From positions 1-64,000 of the forward strand of contig JBGANS010000003.1 in assembly GCA_044222195.1 (NCBI GenBank): a stretch of DNA of 64,000 bases. The letters run 5' to 3'. The stretch comes from JAHBXE01 sp044222195. GTDB lineage: Bacteria; Planctomycetota; Phycisphaerae; Phycisphaerales; UBA1924. Shown here piece by piece: positions 1 through 7,452 of the stretch (its first letter is position 1; each line of letters starts with the position of its first letter). Under the pieces are notes generated by a model. It saw only the letters and a list, made by a program, of their open reading frames with translations. It made no database searches and was not told the origin of the DNA. The translations under genes and the position numbers were made by a program.

Positions 1-132
1 GGCGGCTTCATGGGCCGCAAGACCGATGGCGATCCCGGCTGGCTCACCCTCTGGCGAGGATGGCAGCAACTCGAACTGCTCGTGATCGGCGCCCAGCTCG
101 GACAAACATCAAGGAAGAGATGTGGGGAATGA
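1..132 (+). CDS. IS4-type transposase, C-terminal fragment (cut by window edge)
   Basis: Frame 1 is open from the first base to a TGA at 130-132 and encodes 43 residues beginning GGFMGRKTDGDPGW and continuing LTLWRGWQQLELLVIG. The pattern GGF(L/M)GRK.DG.PG...LWRG..RL is the typical C-terminal end of IS4-family DDE transposases, just after the catalytic core. The catalytic residues lie upstream of the window, so it cannot be judged whether the element is intact. No terminal inverted repeat or target duplication could be identified downstream. Confidence 0.75.
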   Translation, partial: GGFMGRKTDGDPGWLTLWRGWQQLELLVIGAQLGQTSRKRCGE

Positions 133-671
133 CAAGTGCCAAGCCACAAGCATGCCACCTGAGCCATGGACAGGCCACCCGCCGCCCGCCGCCACGCGAC
201 ATGGGTGCGAAAGATAGTCCTGTTCACATTCCGGAGACGAACGGATGCCCCAACCAGTCAGATCGGTACCGCTTGGAAAGGCGCTTGCAGACTTGCATCA
301 GTGGTCGGTATCTAACGGCACTGTCGGACGGCGGGTGGCCTGCTCAACGAAACACACCTTCGGGTGGCGTGCTCCATCGATTGTGCCTGGTCGATTTCAC
401 TGCCGCTTTCGAGGCAGGAGAGGGATGGGGAGTCTTCCACGGGTTCCGCTTCGCCTCACCCGTGGCTCCATGCCTGCGCCCCGATGGGGCGAAGACGAAG
501 CGAGAGGATGGGGGGATTGCGGGTTAGGGGGTACGGGGCCACCTCTGCCGACCGTCACTCACCCCTCGCAGGGGTGAAGAAGAAAAGAGGGATAGGGACT
601 CGCTCTCCGGGGGTGCAGAGCCACGCCCCGCCCCCCCCGCTATTGACGGTCAAGGCCTTCGGCCTGAAGGG
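133..671. other. Gene-free stretch between transposase and zinc-ribbon gene
   Basis: No convincing gene is visible; the open frames here lack Shine-Dalgarno sites and family resemblance. The first part follows the transposase and may contain the right end of the insertion sequence. The part around 420-530 is rich in motifs built like the intergenic repeats of this genome (CGCCCCGATGGGGCG type). The last part, from 559, is a copy of the composite palindromic repeat described separately. Confidence 0.6.
559..668. repeat. Composite palindromic repeat, copy 1
   Basis: It starts with the inverted repeat TCACCCC-N5-GGGGTGA (559-577). It continues with a GGGGGTGCAGAGCC block and a CCGCTATTGAC block, and ends with AGGCC-TTC-GGCCT (653-665). 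The same order of elements recurs at 1195-1318 and 18520-18622. This copy ends just beyond the stop codon of the zinc-ribbon gene at 672. Confidence 0.7.
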
Positions 672-1199
672 TCATCGCTTCTGTCGCCAGGGGGCGGCAC
701 CGCATTCGGGGCAGGGGCCGTTGATGCCGCGGACGTCGTAGCCGCAATTGCAGCAGTGGCTCTCGCGGGCTTTCCACCACTGACGGAACCAGGTGCGCCA
801 CATGAGGGCGGCGGGGATTCCTGTGGCGAGGAAGAAGGGGTAGAGGGGGATGCCGATGTGCCAGTGGAAGATGTAGCGGTTGTTGTAGAAGGCGAGCGGT
901 GTGCCGGGGGCGTCGTGCTGGAAGGTGGGGAGGAGGCGCCAGCCGGGGGGGCCGACGTCGGCGATGAAGTCGTAGTTGAAGGACTCACGCTGGAAGAGGC
1001 CGCGGCCCGCGGGAATGGATGGGTCGATGGTGTAGTGGACGAGCCAGAGGCGGCCGACGCTGAGGTCGAAGCAGTGGAGGGATGTGCCGCGGCGGAAGGG
1101 GAACTGGAACCATTCCACGCCGGAGATGAGCCAGGGGATGAAGATGAGGAGGGTGGCGGCGGTGAGGGTGAGGCGTGGCACGGGGGATTGTTCGCTCAC
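672..1199 (-). CDS. Membrane protein with C-terminal zinc ribbon
   Basis: This 175-residue protein has a hydrophobic segment near residues 10-27 and a second near 120-145. It ends in a four-cysteine zinc ribbon, CCNCGYDVRG...GPCPECG. This small architecture is common in planctomycetes; its function is unknown. A second family member lies at 49819-50298, with a similar order of membrane segments, Arg-rich linker and CxxCGY...CPECG ribbon. Composite palindromic repeats flank the gene on both sides. The ATG at 1199 is the only strong start before the first membrane segment. No functional partner is evident; dnaN lies upstream in the same direction, separated by 169 bp of repeat-rich DNA. Confidence 0.7.
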   Translation of the reverse strand: MSEQSPVPRLTLTAATLLIFIPWLISGVEWFQFPFRRGTSLHCFDLSVGRLWLVHYTIDPSIPAGRGLFQRESFNYDFIADVGPPGWRLLPTFQHDAPGTPLAFYNNRYIFHWHIGIPLYPFFLATGIPAALMWRTWFRQWWKARESHCCNCGYDVRGINGPCPECGAAPWRQKR

Positions 1200-1318
1200 C
1201 CTTTTGGGGGTGAAGAGAAGAAGGGGAGGGGGATCGCTTTGCGGGGGTGCAGAGCCGCCCCCGGCTATTTTCGATCACCCCTACGGGGTGAGGAACACCG
1301 GGCAGAAGCCCGGTGCCA
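1195..1318. repeat. Composite palindromic repeat, copy 2
   Basis: It contains TCACCC-TTTT-GGGGGTGA near 1195, a GGGGGTGCAGAGCC block, a CCCCCGGCTATT block, TCACCCC-TAC-GGGGTGA (1275-1291) and CACCGGGC-AGAA-GCCCGGTG (1296-1315) followed by CCACC. The last hairpin belongs to the same family as the one at 2963-2982 before transketolase. The 5' end overlaps the start of the gene at 672-1199. Immediately after it, the phrase AAGACCCCTTACTC occurs twice (1322 and 1341). Confidence 0.7.
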
Positions 1319-1368
1319 CCCAAGACCCCTTACTCCACCTAAGACCCCTTACTCACGTGCGGGGCTCG

Positions 1369-2556
1369 TTACTGCAGGTTGACGGGCATGACGACGTAGA
1401 CGAAGTCGGTGCCGCTCTTGATGAGGCCGGGTTTGTTACCGGCTTTGAGTTCCATGATGACTTCGGGCTCGATGATGACTTTCAGGGCGTCGGTGATGAA
1501 GCTGGGGTTGAAGCCGATTTCGATGTCAGTCCCTTCGTAGCTGGAGACGTCGATGTTGACTTCGGCTTCGCCCATTTCGGGGGCGCGGCTGGAGAGCTCG
1601 ACTTGTTTGTCGTTGGCGTTGAACTTCATTCGGACGCCGCGGGACTCTTCGTTGGTGAGGAGTGCGGCGCGGCGGACGGCGGAGGAGAGGACATCCTTGT
1701 CGAAGGTGACTTTCTTGTCCTGGTCCTTGGGGATGACGTCTTCGTATGGGGGGAAGGCGCCTTCGACGAGGTTGCTTGTGAGGACGGCGCGCTTGCCGCC
1801 TTCTTCATCGGAGCCGAGGGAGAAGAGGATCTGGTTGTCGGTGATGGCGATCTGGACGGGGGCTTCGGGGGATTCGATGAGCTTCTGCAGCATGCCGAGG
1901 GCCTTGCTGGGGATGATGCAGGAGATGGCGGGGGCGTCTTTTTCGCCCTGGCCTCCCGCGATGTTCTGGCGGCAGAGGGCGAGGCGGCGGCCGTCGGTGG
2001 CGACCATTTCGAGCTTTCGGCCTTCGCGCTTCATGAGGACGCCGTTGATGGCGTAGCGGGAGTTTTCGCGGGCGGTGGCGAAGAGTGTGCGGGCGATCAT
2101 CTGGCCGAGTTCGCCGGCGGTGTGGTTGAAGACAGCCTTGGCCTTCATGGCGGGGTCTTTGCCGGCGGCGACTTTTTCGAAGTCGGGGATTCCGGGGAGT
2201 TCGGCGGGGGGGTAGCCGAGGATCTTGAAGTGGGCGTCGGTGCCGCGGATGTGGCAGGCGTCGCCGTCGCCTTCGACGGTGAGTGTGGCATCGCCTTCGG
2301 CGGCGGCGACGATGCCGCGGATCTTGTCGGCGGGGATGAGGATTTCACCGGCTTCCTGGACGTCGACCTGGGTGGTGACGAGGCGGAGGGAGACTTCGGC
2401 GTCGGTGGCGGCGAAGGTGAGTTCGGAGGCTTTGCCGGACTTTTTGGCGGTGATTTTGACGCACTGGAGCTGTGGGCGAGGGGTGCGGGCGGCGACGACG
2501 CCGGAGATGAGGTTGATGGCGTCGAGGAGGGCGGCGCGGTCGACGATGACTTTCAT
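1369..2556 (-). CDS. dnaN: DNA polymerase III beta subunit (sliding clamp)
   Basis: DnaN forms the ring clamp that tethers the replicative polymerase to DNA in the cytoplasm. The 395-residue product starts MKVIVDRAALLDAI and ends with YVVMPVNLQ, where the usual C-terminal signature of DnaN is VMPMRL. Features in order include the domain-1 segment ILIPADKIRGIV, a region resembling TLFATARENSRYAINGVL and the segment VATDGRRLALC, a clear DnaN hallmark. I chose the ATG at 2556 because GGAG lies 6 bases upstream. An in-frame TTG at 2577 would add seven unconserved residues. Neither dnaA nor recF is adjacent, so the classical origin cluster is not present here. Confidence 0.97.
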   Translation of the reverse strand: MKVIVDRAALLDAINLISGVVAARTPRPQLQCVKITAKKSGKASELTFAATDAEVSLRLVTTQVDVQEAGEILIPADKIRGIVAAAEGDATLTVEGDGDACHIRGTDAHFKILGYPPAELPGIPDFEKVAAGKDPAMKAKAVFNHTAGELGQMIARTLFATARENSRYAINGVLMKREGRKLEMVATDGRRLALCRQNIAGGQGEKDAPAISCIIPSKALGMLQKLIESPEAPVQIAITDNQILFSLGSDEEGGKRAVLTSNLVEGAFPPYEDVIPKDQDKKVTFDKDVLSSAVRRAALLTNEESRGVRMKFNANDKQVELSSRAPEMGEAEVNIDVSSYEGTDIEIGFNPSFITDALKVIIEPEVIMELKAGNKPGLIKSGTDFVYVVMPVNLQ

Positions 2557-3000
2557 GGGAACTCCGTTTCGAGGCAATTTCTAGAGAGGGGAGTTTATCG
2601 CGGCGGGGGGAAGAGAGGGGGCATTTGGCAATAGGCATTTGGCATTTGGGGGGAGAAGACGAAGAAGGGGGAAGGGCATTGGGAAGGGGGAGTGGGGAGT
2701 GGGTGGAAGAAAGGGCGGGAGGCGAGGGGCGGAAGGCGAAAGACGGAGGAGACTTTCGGTTGGTCGGGATAGTTGGGGCGGTTGCCGCTATGCTTTGGCC
2801 TTCCCCTGACGGGGACCTCTGGTGTCATGCGGCGGAGGGTTGATTTGTTCCTCCGCTTCGCCGGTTCGGGCGCGTGACGGCCCGAGGAATCGGGGTCTGT
2901 ACGGAGCGGGTTGGCTCTGCAGACCGAATAGCGGGCCGGAGGCCTGAATCTGGATGAATGCACACCGGCTGGAAAGCCGGTGCCACGAAAGGAACCTCGC
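2557..3000. other. dnaN/transketolase divergent intergenic region
   Basis: These 444 bases contain no supportable gene. Near 2625-2670 the phrase GGCATTTGG recurs three times, followed by about 90 bases that are almost pure purine on the + strand. A TATGCT hexamer at 2789-2794 is a possible -10 element for transketolase, but no good -35 is seen. The rest would be a leader of about 200 bases holding four potential hairpins: CCCC-TGAC-GGGG, GCGGAGG...CCTCCGC, TCGGGC...GCCCGA and CACCGGCT...AGCCGGTG. These hairpins look like members of the dispersed repeat families, so a regulatory function is only speculative. Confidence 0.5.
2963..2982. repeat. Perfect hairpin just upstream of transketolase RBS
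   Basis: CACCGGCT-GGAA-AGCCGGTG is followed by CCACGAAAGGA, so the Shine-Dalgarno site of transketolase starts a few bases after the stem. The same design (CACCGGGC-AGAA-GCCCGGTG-CCACC) occurs at 1296-1320. It is probably a dispersed repeat that landed in the leader. Confidence 0.6.
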
Positions 3001-4983
3001 ATGTCATTTGAAGCCGCTGTGCACGCTCAGGCGATCGAGCTGGACAAGATGTCGCTGGAGATGACCGCCGCGGCGGGGGCGGGGCACCCGAGTACGGCGA
3101 TGAGCTTGGGTCACATCGTGACGGTGCTGATGTTTCACACGATGCGGTGGAGCCCGGACTATCCGAGCTATCCGACGAGCGACCGTTTGGTGCTGAGCGA
3201 GGGGCACGCGGTTCCGATTGTGTATGCCGCGGCGTGCAAGCTTGGGGTGGTGGTGGGGAAGGATCCGGAGAAGCGGCGGAAGCTGCAGCTCTCCGATGCG
3301 AAGAAGCTGCGGGAGTGGCACTCGGAGCTGGATGGGCACCCGAATCCGATGGAAGGTTTCCCGTTCTTTGACGCGGCGACGGGGTCGCTGGGGCAGGGGC
3401 TGAGTGTTGCGGCCGGGCTTGGTGAAGCGGCGCGGCTGGATGGGCTGGACAAGAAGATCTACTGCATCATCGGCGATGGTGAGAGCCGCGAGGGGCAGAT
3501 TACCGAGGCGCTCGACTTCATCATGGACCACAACCTGGTGAACGTGCTGCCGATCTTCAACTGCAATGAGTATGGTCAGGCGGATCGGGTGAGCCCGCAG
3601 CAGTCGGCGGAGCGGATGGCGGCGCGGCTGACGGCGATGGGGTTCACGGTCAAGAACATCGACGGGCATGATCCCAAGGCGATCAAGGCGGCGTTTGACG
3701 CGTTTGTTGAGAACGCGGCGGGGGGCGTCGGCGGCGGGAACGCCAAGCCGATCGCGGTGGTGGCGCGGACGGTGAAGGGGTGGGGCTCGACGGGGATGCA
3801 CGGCGGCGGGTGGCATGGGAAGCCGGCGACCGGCGATGCGATGAAGAAGGCGTTGACGGAGCTGGATGAGAAGCGGGTGCAGCTGACGAGTTCGCTGACG
3901 AATGCGGACGCGTTTGAGATTCAGCCGCCTCCGCAGGCCGCGCCGAAGGAGCCGAGCCAGGGCGAGATGCCGGCGCTGGCGGTGGCGATGAAGAAGTTCG
4001 ACATGGAGAGCGTGCTGCACACCGGGAAGCTGGCGACGCGGCGGGCGTATGGGATCGCGCTGCGGGCGCTTGGGCAGGTCAATGACCGGGTGGTGGTGCT
4101 GGATGCGGATGTGAGCAACTCGACCTTCGCGGACATGTTCGGCAAGGATGCGGACCTGAAGGATCGGTTCGTGGAGTGCAAGATCGCGGAACAGAACATG
4201 TTCAGCGTGGCGGCGGGTCTGTCCGCGGCGGGGAAGATTCCGTTCTGCTCGACGTTTGCGAAGTTCGTCAACCGCGGGTACGACCAGATTGAGATGGCGA
4301 TCAACAGCGGCGCGAACATCAAGATCGTGGGGAGCCACGCGGGGATCAGCCTGGCGAGCGACGGCCCGAGCCAGATGAGCCTGCCGGATGTCGCGTGGTT
4401 CCGGTCGCTCTCGACGATGAAGGACCATCGCGGGAACCCCGGGTGCTACGTGCTTCAGCCGGCGGATGCGTACGCGGCGTATGCGCTCACGGGCGTGATG
4501 GCGGAGTACGAGGGCGCGTGCTATATGCGGACGCTGCGGCCGGACACCGAGTTCATCTACAACGATGATGTGGTGTTCAACCTCGGCGGGTTTGAGGTGC
4601 TTCAGGAAGGGCGGGACGTGGTGCTGTGTGCCGCGGGGTACATGGTGCACGAGGCGAACAAGGCGCTGGAGCTCCTGGACAAGGCGGGGATCAGCGCGAC
4701 GCTGGTGGACCTGTATTCGCTGCCGTTTGACCACGAGAAGCTGATGGACCTGATCGGGGCGAACAACGGGTACGTGCTGACGCTGGAGGACAACTACGGG
4801 GGCGGGATCGGCTCGGCGGTGGCGGACGCGCTGACGGAGTCGGGGGATGCGTTCACGCTGCAGCAGATGCACGTGCGGATGATTCCCAAGAGCGCGAAGA
4901 CACCGGAAGAGATGCTGCAGATGACGGGGCTGACGGCGGCGGACATCTGCAAGACGGTGATGAAGATGCTGCAGGTGGTGTGA
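3001..4983 (+). CDS. tkt: Transketolase
   Basis: Thiamine-diphosphate-dependent enzyme of the non-oxidative pentose phosphate pathway that moves two-carbon ketol units between sugar phosphates; cytoplasmic. The 660-residue length is normal for the family. Visible motifs are the substrate histidine region LSEGHAVP (about residues 64-71), the ThDP/Mg motif GDGESREGQ at about 158-166 followed by EALDFIMDHN, the catalytic acid region CKIAEQNMFSVAAGLS and the C-terminal domain ending TLEDNYGGGIGS. I chose ATG 3001 because AAGGA lies 7 bases upstream; an earlier GTG at 2980 would start inside a palindromic repeat. The gene stands alone with about 200 bp on each side. Confidence 0.96.
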   Translation: MSFEAAVHAQAIELDKMSLEMTAAAGAGHPSTAMSLGHIVTVLMFHTMRWSPDYPSYPTSDRLVLSEGHAVPIVYAAACKLGVVVGKDPEKRRKLQLSDAKKLREWHSELDGHPNPMEGFPFFDAATGSLGQGLSVAAGLGEAARLDGLDKKIYCIIGDGESREGQITEALDFIMDHNLVNVLPIFNCNEYGQADRVSPQQSAERMAARLTAMGFTVKNIDGHDPKAIKAAFDAFVENAAGGVGGGNAKPIAVVARTVKGWGSTGMHGGGWHGKPATGDAMKKALTELDEKRVQLTSSLTNADAFEIQPPPQAAPKEPSQGEMPALAVAMKKFDMESVLHTGKLATRRAYGIALRALGQVNDRVVVLDADVSNSTFADMFGKDADLKDRFVECKIAEQNMFSVAAGLSAAGKIPFCSTFAKFVNRGYDQIEMAINSGANIKIVGSHAGISLASDGPSQMSLPDVAWFRSLSTMKDHRGNPGCYVLQPADAYAAYALTGVMAEYEGACYMRTLRPDTEFIYNDDVVFNLGGFEVLQEGRDVVLCAAGYMVHEANKALELLDKAGISATLVDLYSLPFDHEKLMDLIGANNGYVLTLEDNYGGGIGSAVADALTESGDAFTLQQMHVRMIPKSAKTPEEMLQMTGLTAADICKTVMKMLQVV

Positions 4984-5060
4984 GGAAGGCACGGAGGCAC
5001 GGCGGCACGAAGGCACTAAGGCATTTGGGCGTGGGGGAATGGGGTGAGGAACTGGGTGGG
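4984..5060. repeat. GGCACGAAGGCAC-type short repeat cluster
   Basis: Directly after the transketolase stop the sequence is built of 9-10 bp units such as GGCACGGAGGCACGGCGGCA and GCACGAAGGCACTAAGGCA, followed by GGCATTTGGG. Similar units (GGGACGGAGGGACGAA) lie inside glmM at 38804-38835. No gene is predicted here. Confidence 0.6.
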
Positions 5061-5190
5061 CGGGCCGGTTTGAGCACCGCGTGCGTTTGTCATTTGCGGT
5101 GCGGTGTTTATCGGAACCGGCGGCGGGTTTTCGGGGGCGGTTTCTTGGGGGGCGGGGATCCGGCCGATAGAGAGTGGGAGGGGGTGGGTG

Positions 5191-5649
5191 ATGGGGCAGG
5201 TTCCGACGGTCGAGACGATCATGACGCGGCATGTGGTGACGGTGTCGATGGATGACACGTTGCGGCAGGTGCGCGATCTCTTTCACTCGGTGCGGTTCCA
5301 TCACCTGGTGGTGGTGGAGGGTGGTCGGGTGGCGGGGGTGATCTCGGACCGGGACCTGCTGAAGAACATCAGCCCGTTTGTGGGCAAGGCGACCGAGCGG
5401 TCGCAGGACTCGTTCACGCTGGCGAAGAAGGTGCACCAGATCATGTCGAGGCGGCTGATTTCGTGCGGGCCGGAGCTGGGCCTGGGCGAGGCGGGGCGGA
5501 AGATGCTGGACCACCAGGTGTCGTGCCTGCCGGTGCTGGATGAGGCGGGCGCGTGCGTGGGGATCGTGACGATCCGCGACATCCTGGAATGGTCGCTGGT
5601 GGCGTGCGCGGGGCAATCGACGAGCTGTGCTCTGCCGAAGGCGGCGTGA
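5191..5649 (+). CDS. Paired CBS-domain protein
   Basis: The 152-residue protein consists of two CBS domains and little else. The first (about residues 8-62) reads VETIMTRHVVTVSMDDTLRQV ending GRVAGVISDRDLL (shown here in parts). The second (about 82-137) reads IMSRRLISCGPELGL ending CVGIVTIRDILEW. Each has the typical end (V/I)G(I/V)(I/V)(S/T).RD(L/I)L. CBS pairs bind adenine nucleotides and usually act as energy or redox sensors; the partner is unknown. I chose ATG 5191 because GGAGGG lies about 9 bases upstream and the first CBS motif starts right after. The stop is one base from the stop of the convergent esterase gene. Confidence 0.85.
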   Translation: MGQVPTVETIMTRHVVTVSMDDTLRQVRDLFHSVRFHHLVVVEGGRVAGVISDRDLLKNISPFVGKATERSQDSFTLAKKVHQIMSRRLISCGPELGLGEAGRKMLDHQVSCLPVLDEAGACVGIVTIRDILEWSLVACAGQSTSCALPKAA

Positions 5650-5650
5650 G

Positions 5651-6805
5651 TTACGGGCAGCCGGCGGCGAACTGGTTGAGGAAACACTGGAAGTCGTTTG
5701 ACGTCAGGGTCGGTGAGCCGGTCGATCCATCGCAGTTGGCGTAGGGATTCCTGGCGGCGAAGCGGTCGAGAAAGCACTGGAAGTCGTTGGGAGTGAGCAC
5801 GGGCGCTGACGTCGAGCCATCGCAGTTGGCGTAGCAGGCGGTGCACGTGGTGCCGAAGAAGCGCGTCACGAAGAAGCAGACGACGGCATCATCGGTGGCG
5901 GCGCCGAGGTCGCCGTGGCCGGCGCCCGTGACCTGGGTGTACGTATGGGGAACGCCGGCGGCGACCAGGGCGTTGCGGAGCCTGGTGCTCTGCATCATCG
6001 GAACGCTGGTGTCCGCCGTGCCGTGCCCGATGTAGAAGGGAGGGTCGGAGGGGTCCACGAAGGTGATGGGGTTGGCCTCCGTGGCGAGGGCGACCATCGC
6101 GGGGAAGGGCGCGGCAGGGTTGGCGAGGTTGGCGCGGAGGACGCCGATTCCCTGGCCGGGCTGGTCGAATCCGATGAGGCGCGACTCGGGTGAGGTGGCG
6201 GCGTCGTGGTTGATGACGCTTCCGGGGGGCGTGGTAACGTCAAGATTGATGGTGATGATGTCGGTGGGGCCGAAGTAGTCGGCGGAGGCCTGCACGGACG
6301 AGGATTGGGTCGGGTTGCCGCCGACGGTTCCTTCGAGCACGGCGGCACCACCGGAGGTGCCCAGCAGCGCGGACAGGTGCCCGCCCGCCGATGCGCCCCA
6401 TGAGCCGAACTGGGCCGGGTTCAGGGAGAACAACGCGGCATTGGCGCGGAGCCACCGGACAGCGCCCTTGACGTCGTGAACCTGAGCCGGAAAGGTGACG
6501 GGGAAGGAACCCCACTGCCCGGCCTGGCTGGTGAGGCGGTAGTTGATCGACGCGACGGCGATGCCGCGTGGCACGAGTTTGAGTGCGGGGTGTCCGGCAC
6601 CGAGGGCCTTGTCACCGCCGGACCAGCCTCCGCCGTGAATCCAGAGGACGATCGGGAAAGGCCCCGTGCCTGCGGGGAGGTAGAGGTCGAGTTGAAGGGG
6701 GTGACCGTCGAGGGTGGCGTATGTGAGGTTGGGGAAGGTGACCTGGGCGTACGCCGGGGCGGCGGCAAGGGCGCAAGCAGCGAATGCAGCGAAAGCGTTG
6801 GACAT
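5651..6805 (-). CDS. Secreted alpha/beta-hydrolase (BD-FAE-like esterase) with tandem dockerin-like tail
   Basis: The 384-residue protein has a signal peptide ending near residue 20 (AAPAYAQ). The hydrolase domain carries the oxyanion-hole motif HGGGW (about 59-63), the nucleophile elbow GASAGG (about 136-141), a GHGTADTSVP segment with the likely acid, and a late GAGHGD histidine. The order fits the BD-FAE/carboxylesterase group acting on acyl or feruloyl esters. Residues 324-384 are two dockerin-like units (CYANCDGS...TPNDFQC and YANCDGS...TSNDFQC) ending AAGCP. ATG 6805 is preceded by GGAGGT at 5 bases. It is divergent from sigma factor 1 at 6943, so the pair may share a control region. 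Confidence 0.87.
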   Translation of the reverse strand: MSNAFAAFAACALAAAPAYAQVTFPNLTYATLDGHPLQLDLYLPAGTGPFPIVLWIHGGGWSGGDKALGAGHPALKLVPRGIAVASINYRLTSQAGQWGSFPVTFPAQVHDVKGAVRWLRANAALFSLNPAQFGSWGASAGGHLSALLGTSGGAAVLEGTVGGNPTQSSSVQASADYFGPTDIITINLDVTTPPGSVINHDAATSPESRLIGFDQPGQGIGVLRANLANPAAPFPAMVALATEANPITFVDPSDPPFYIGHGTADTSVPMMQSTRLRNALVAAGVPHTYTQVTGAGHGDLGAATDDAVVCFFVTRFFGTTCTACYANCDGSTSAPVLTPNDFQCFLDRFAARNPYANCDGSTGSPTLTSNDFQCFLNQFAAGCP

Positions 6806-6908
6806 GAACGACCTCCGATCGCTCAACGCGGGTGGAGGGGTCGCATTGCGGGCAAAGGTTGGCGGTGCAGACGCAAAGGGTCGGGTCGGGGCGCAGAGAA
6901 TTCCGATC

Positions 6909-6936
6909 TGGACGGACGAGGGGGAACCGGTACACT
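6909..6936 (+). promoter_or_regulatory. Putative leaderless promoter of sigma factor 1
   Basis: TGGACG (6909-6914), a 16-base spacer and TACACT (6931-6936) resemble a housekeeping promoter. TACACT ends only 6 bases before the GTG at 6943 and no good Shine-Dalgarno site is present, so transcription would start at or next to the start codon. Confidence 0.5.
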
Positions 6937-6942
6937 GGCGTC

Positions 6943-7443
6943 GTGAAGGTTGATGACGGTTCGAGCACGAGAGAGGATCCGTATCAGCACCTGAGGACGC
7001 TTGCCCGGTGGATGCTGTCGCGTCGACATCGGACGTCTCACCTGCAGACGACATCGCTGGCGCACGAGACGTGGATCAAGGCCGCGCGGTCGCACCGGGG
7101 GCCGGGGCTGTTGCCGTTTGGCACGGTGGTGACGATCATGCGGTCGGTGATCGTGGACGAAGCGAGGCGGGAGAGGGCGCTCAAGCGAGGGGGGAGCTGG
7201 CGGCGTGTGGTGCTTGACGAGCGGGAGGGCGTGGGCCGGAGGGTGGATGTGCTGGAGCTGGACGAGGCGCTGACGGCGCTCGAGAGGACGCATCCGAGGT
7301 CGGCGCAGGTGCTTGAACTGCGGCTGTTCGGGGGGCTTGGAACATCACAGACGGCGGCGCTGCTTCGGCTGGGCGAGCGGACGGTCGAGTCGGAACTTCG
7401 ATTCGCCAAGGCGATGCTGCGCGTGAGCCTGGACCCGGGTTGA
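6943..7443 (+). CDS. ECF-type RNA polymerase sigma factor (divergent)
   Basis: The 166-residue protein has a divergent sigma-70 region 2 with HLQTTSLAHETWIKA, a counterpart of LQPTALVNEAYLRL in the typical planctomycete ECF sigma at 30309. This is followed by FFG-like and RRERALKRGG segments, and by a region-4 helix-turn-helix LELRLFGGLGTSQTAALLRL...TVESELRFAKAML. It would direct polymerase to the promoters of a special regulon. The start is GTG 6943, chosen because a -10 element ends 6 bases before it; the upstream frame has no signal. The serine/threonine kinase gene follows after 9 bases, so the two are almost certainly one operon. Confidence 0.85.
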   Translation: MKVDDGSSTREDPYQHLRTLARWMLSRRHRTSHLQTTSLAHETWIKAARSHRGPGLLPFGTVVTIMRSVIVDEARRERALKRGGSWRRVVLDEREGVGRRVDVLELDEALTALERTHPRSAQVLELRLFGGLGTSQTAALLRLGERTVESELRFAKAMLRVSLDPG

Positions 7444-7452
7444 GGGAGAGCG

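Noticed and set aside
1084..2634. 516-codon open frame opposite dnaN
   Set aside because: Antisense low-complexity frame rich in Gly, Asp and Val; dnaN is certain on the other strand.
3004..5616. 870-codon open frame on the minus strand opposite transketolase
   Set aside because: Arg/His/Pro-rich translation with no domain, in the antisense frame of a clear transketolase; a by-product of high third-position G+C.
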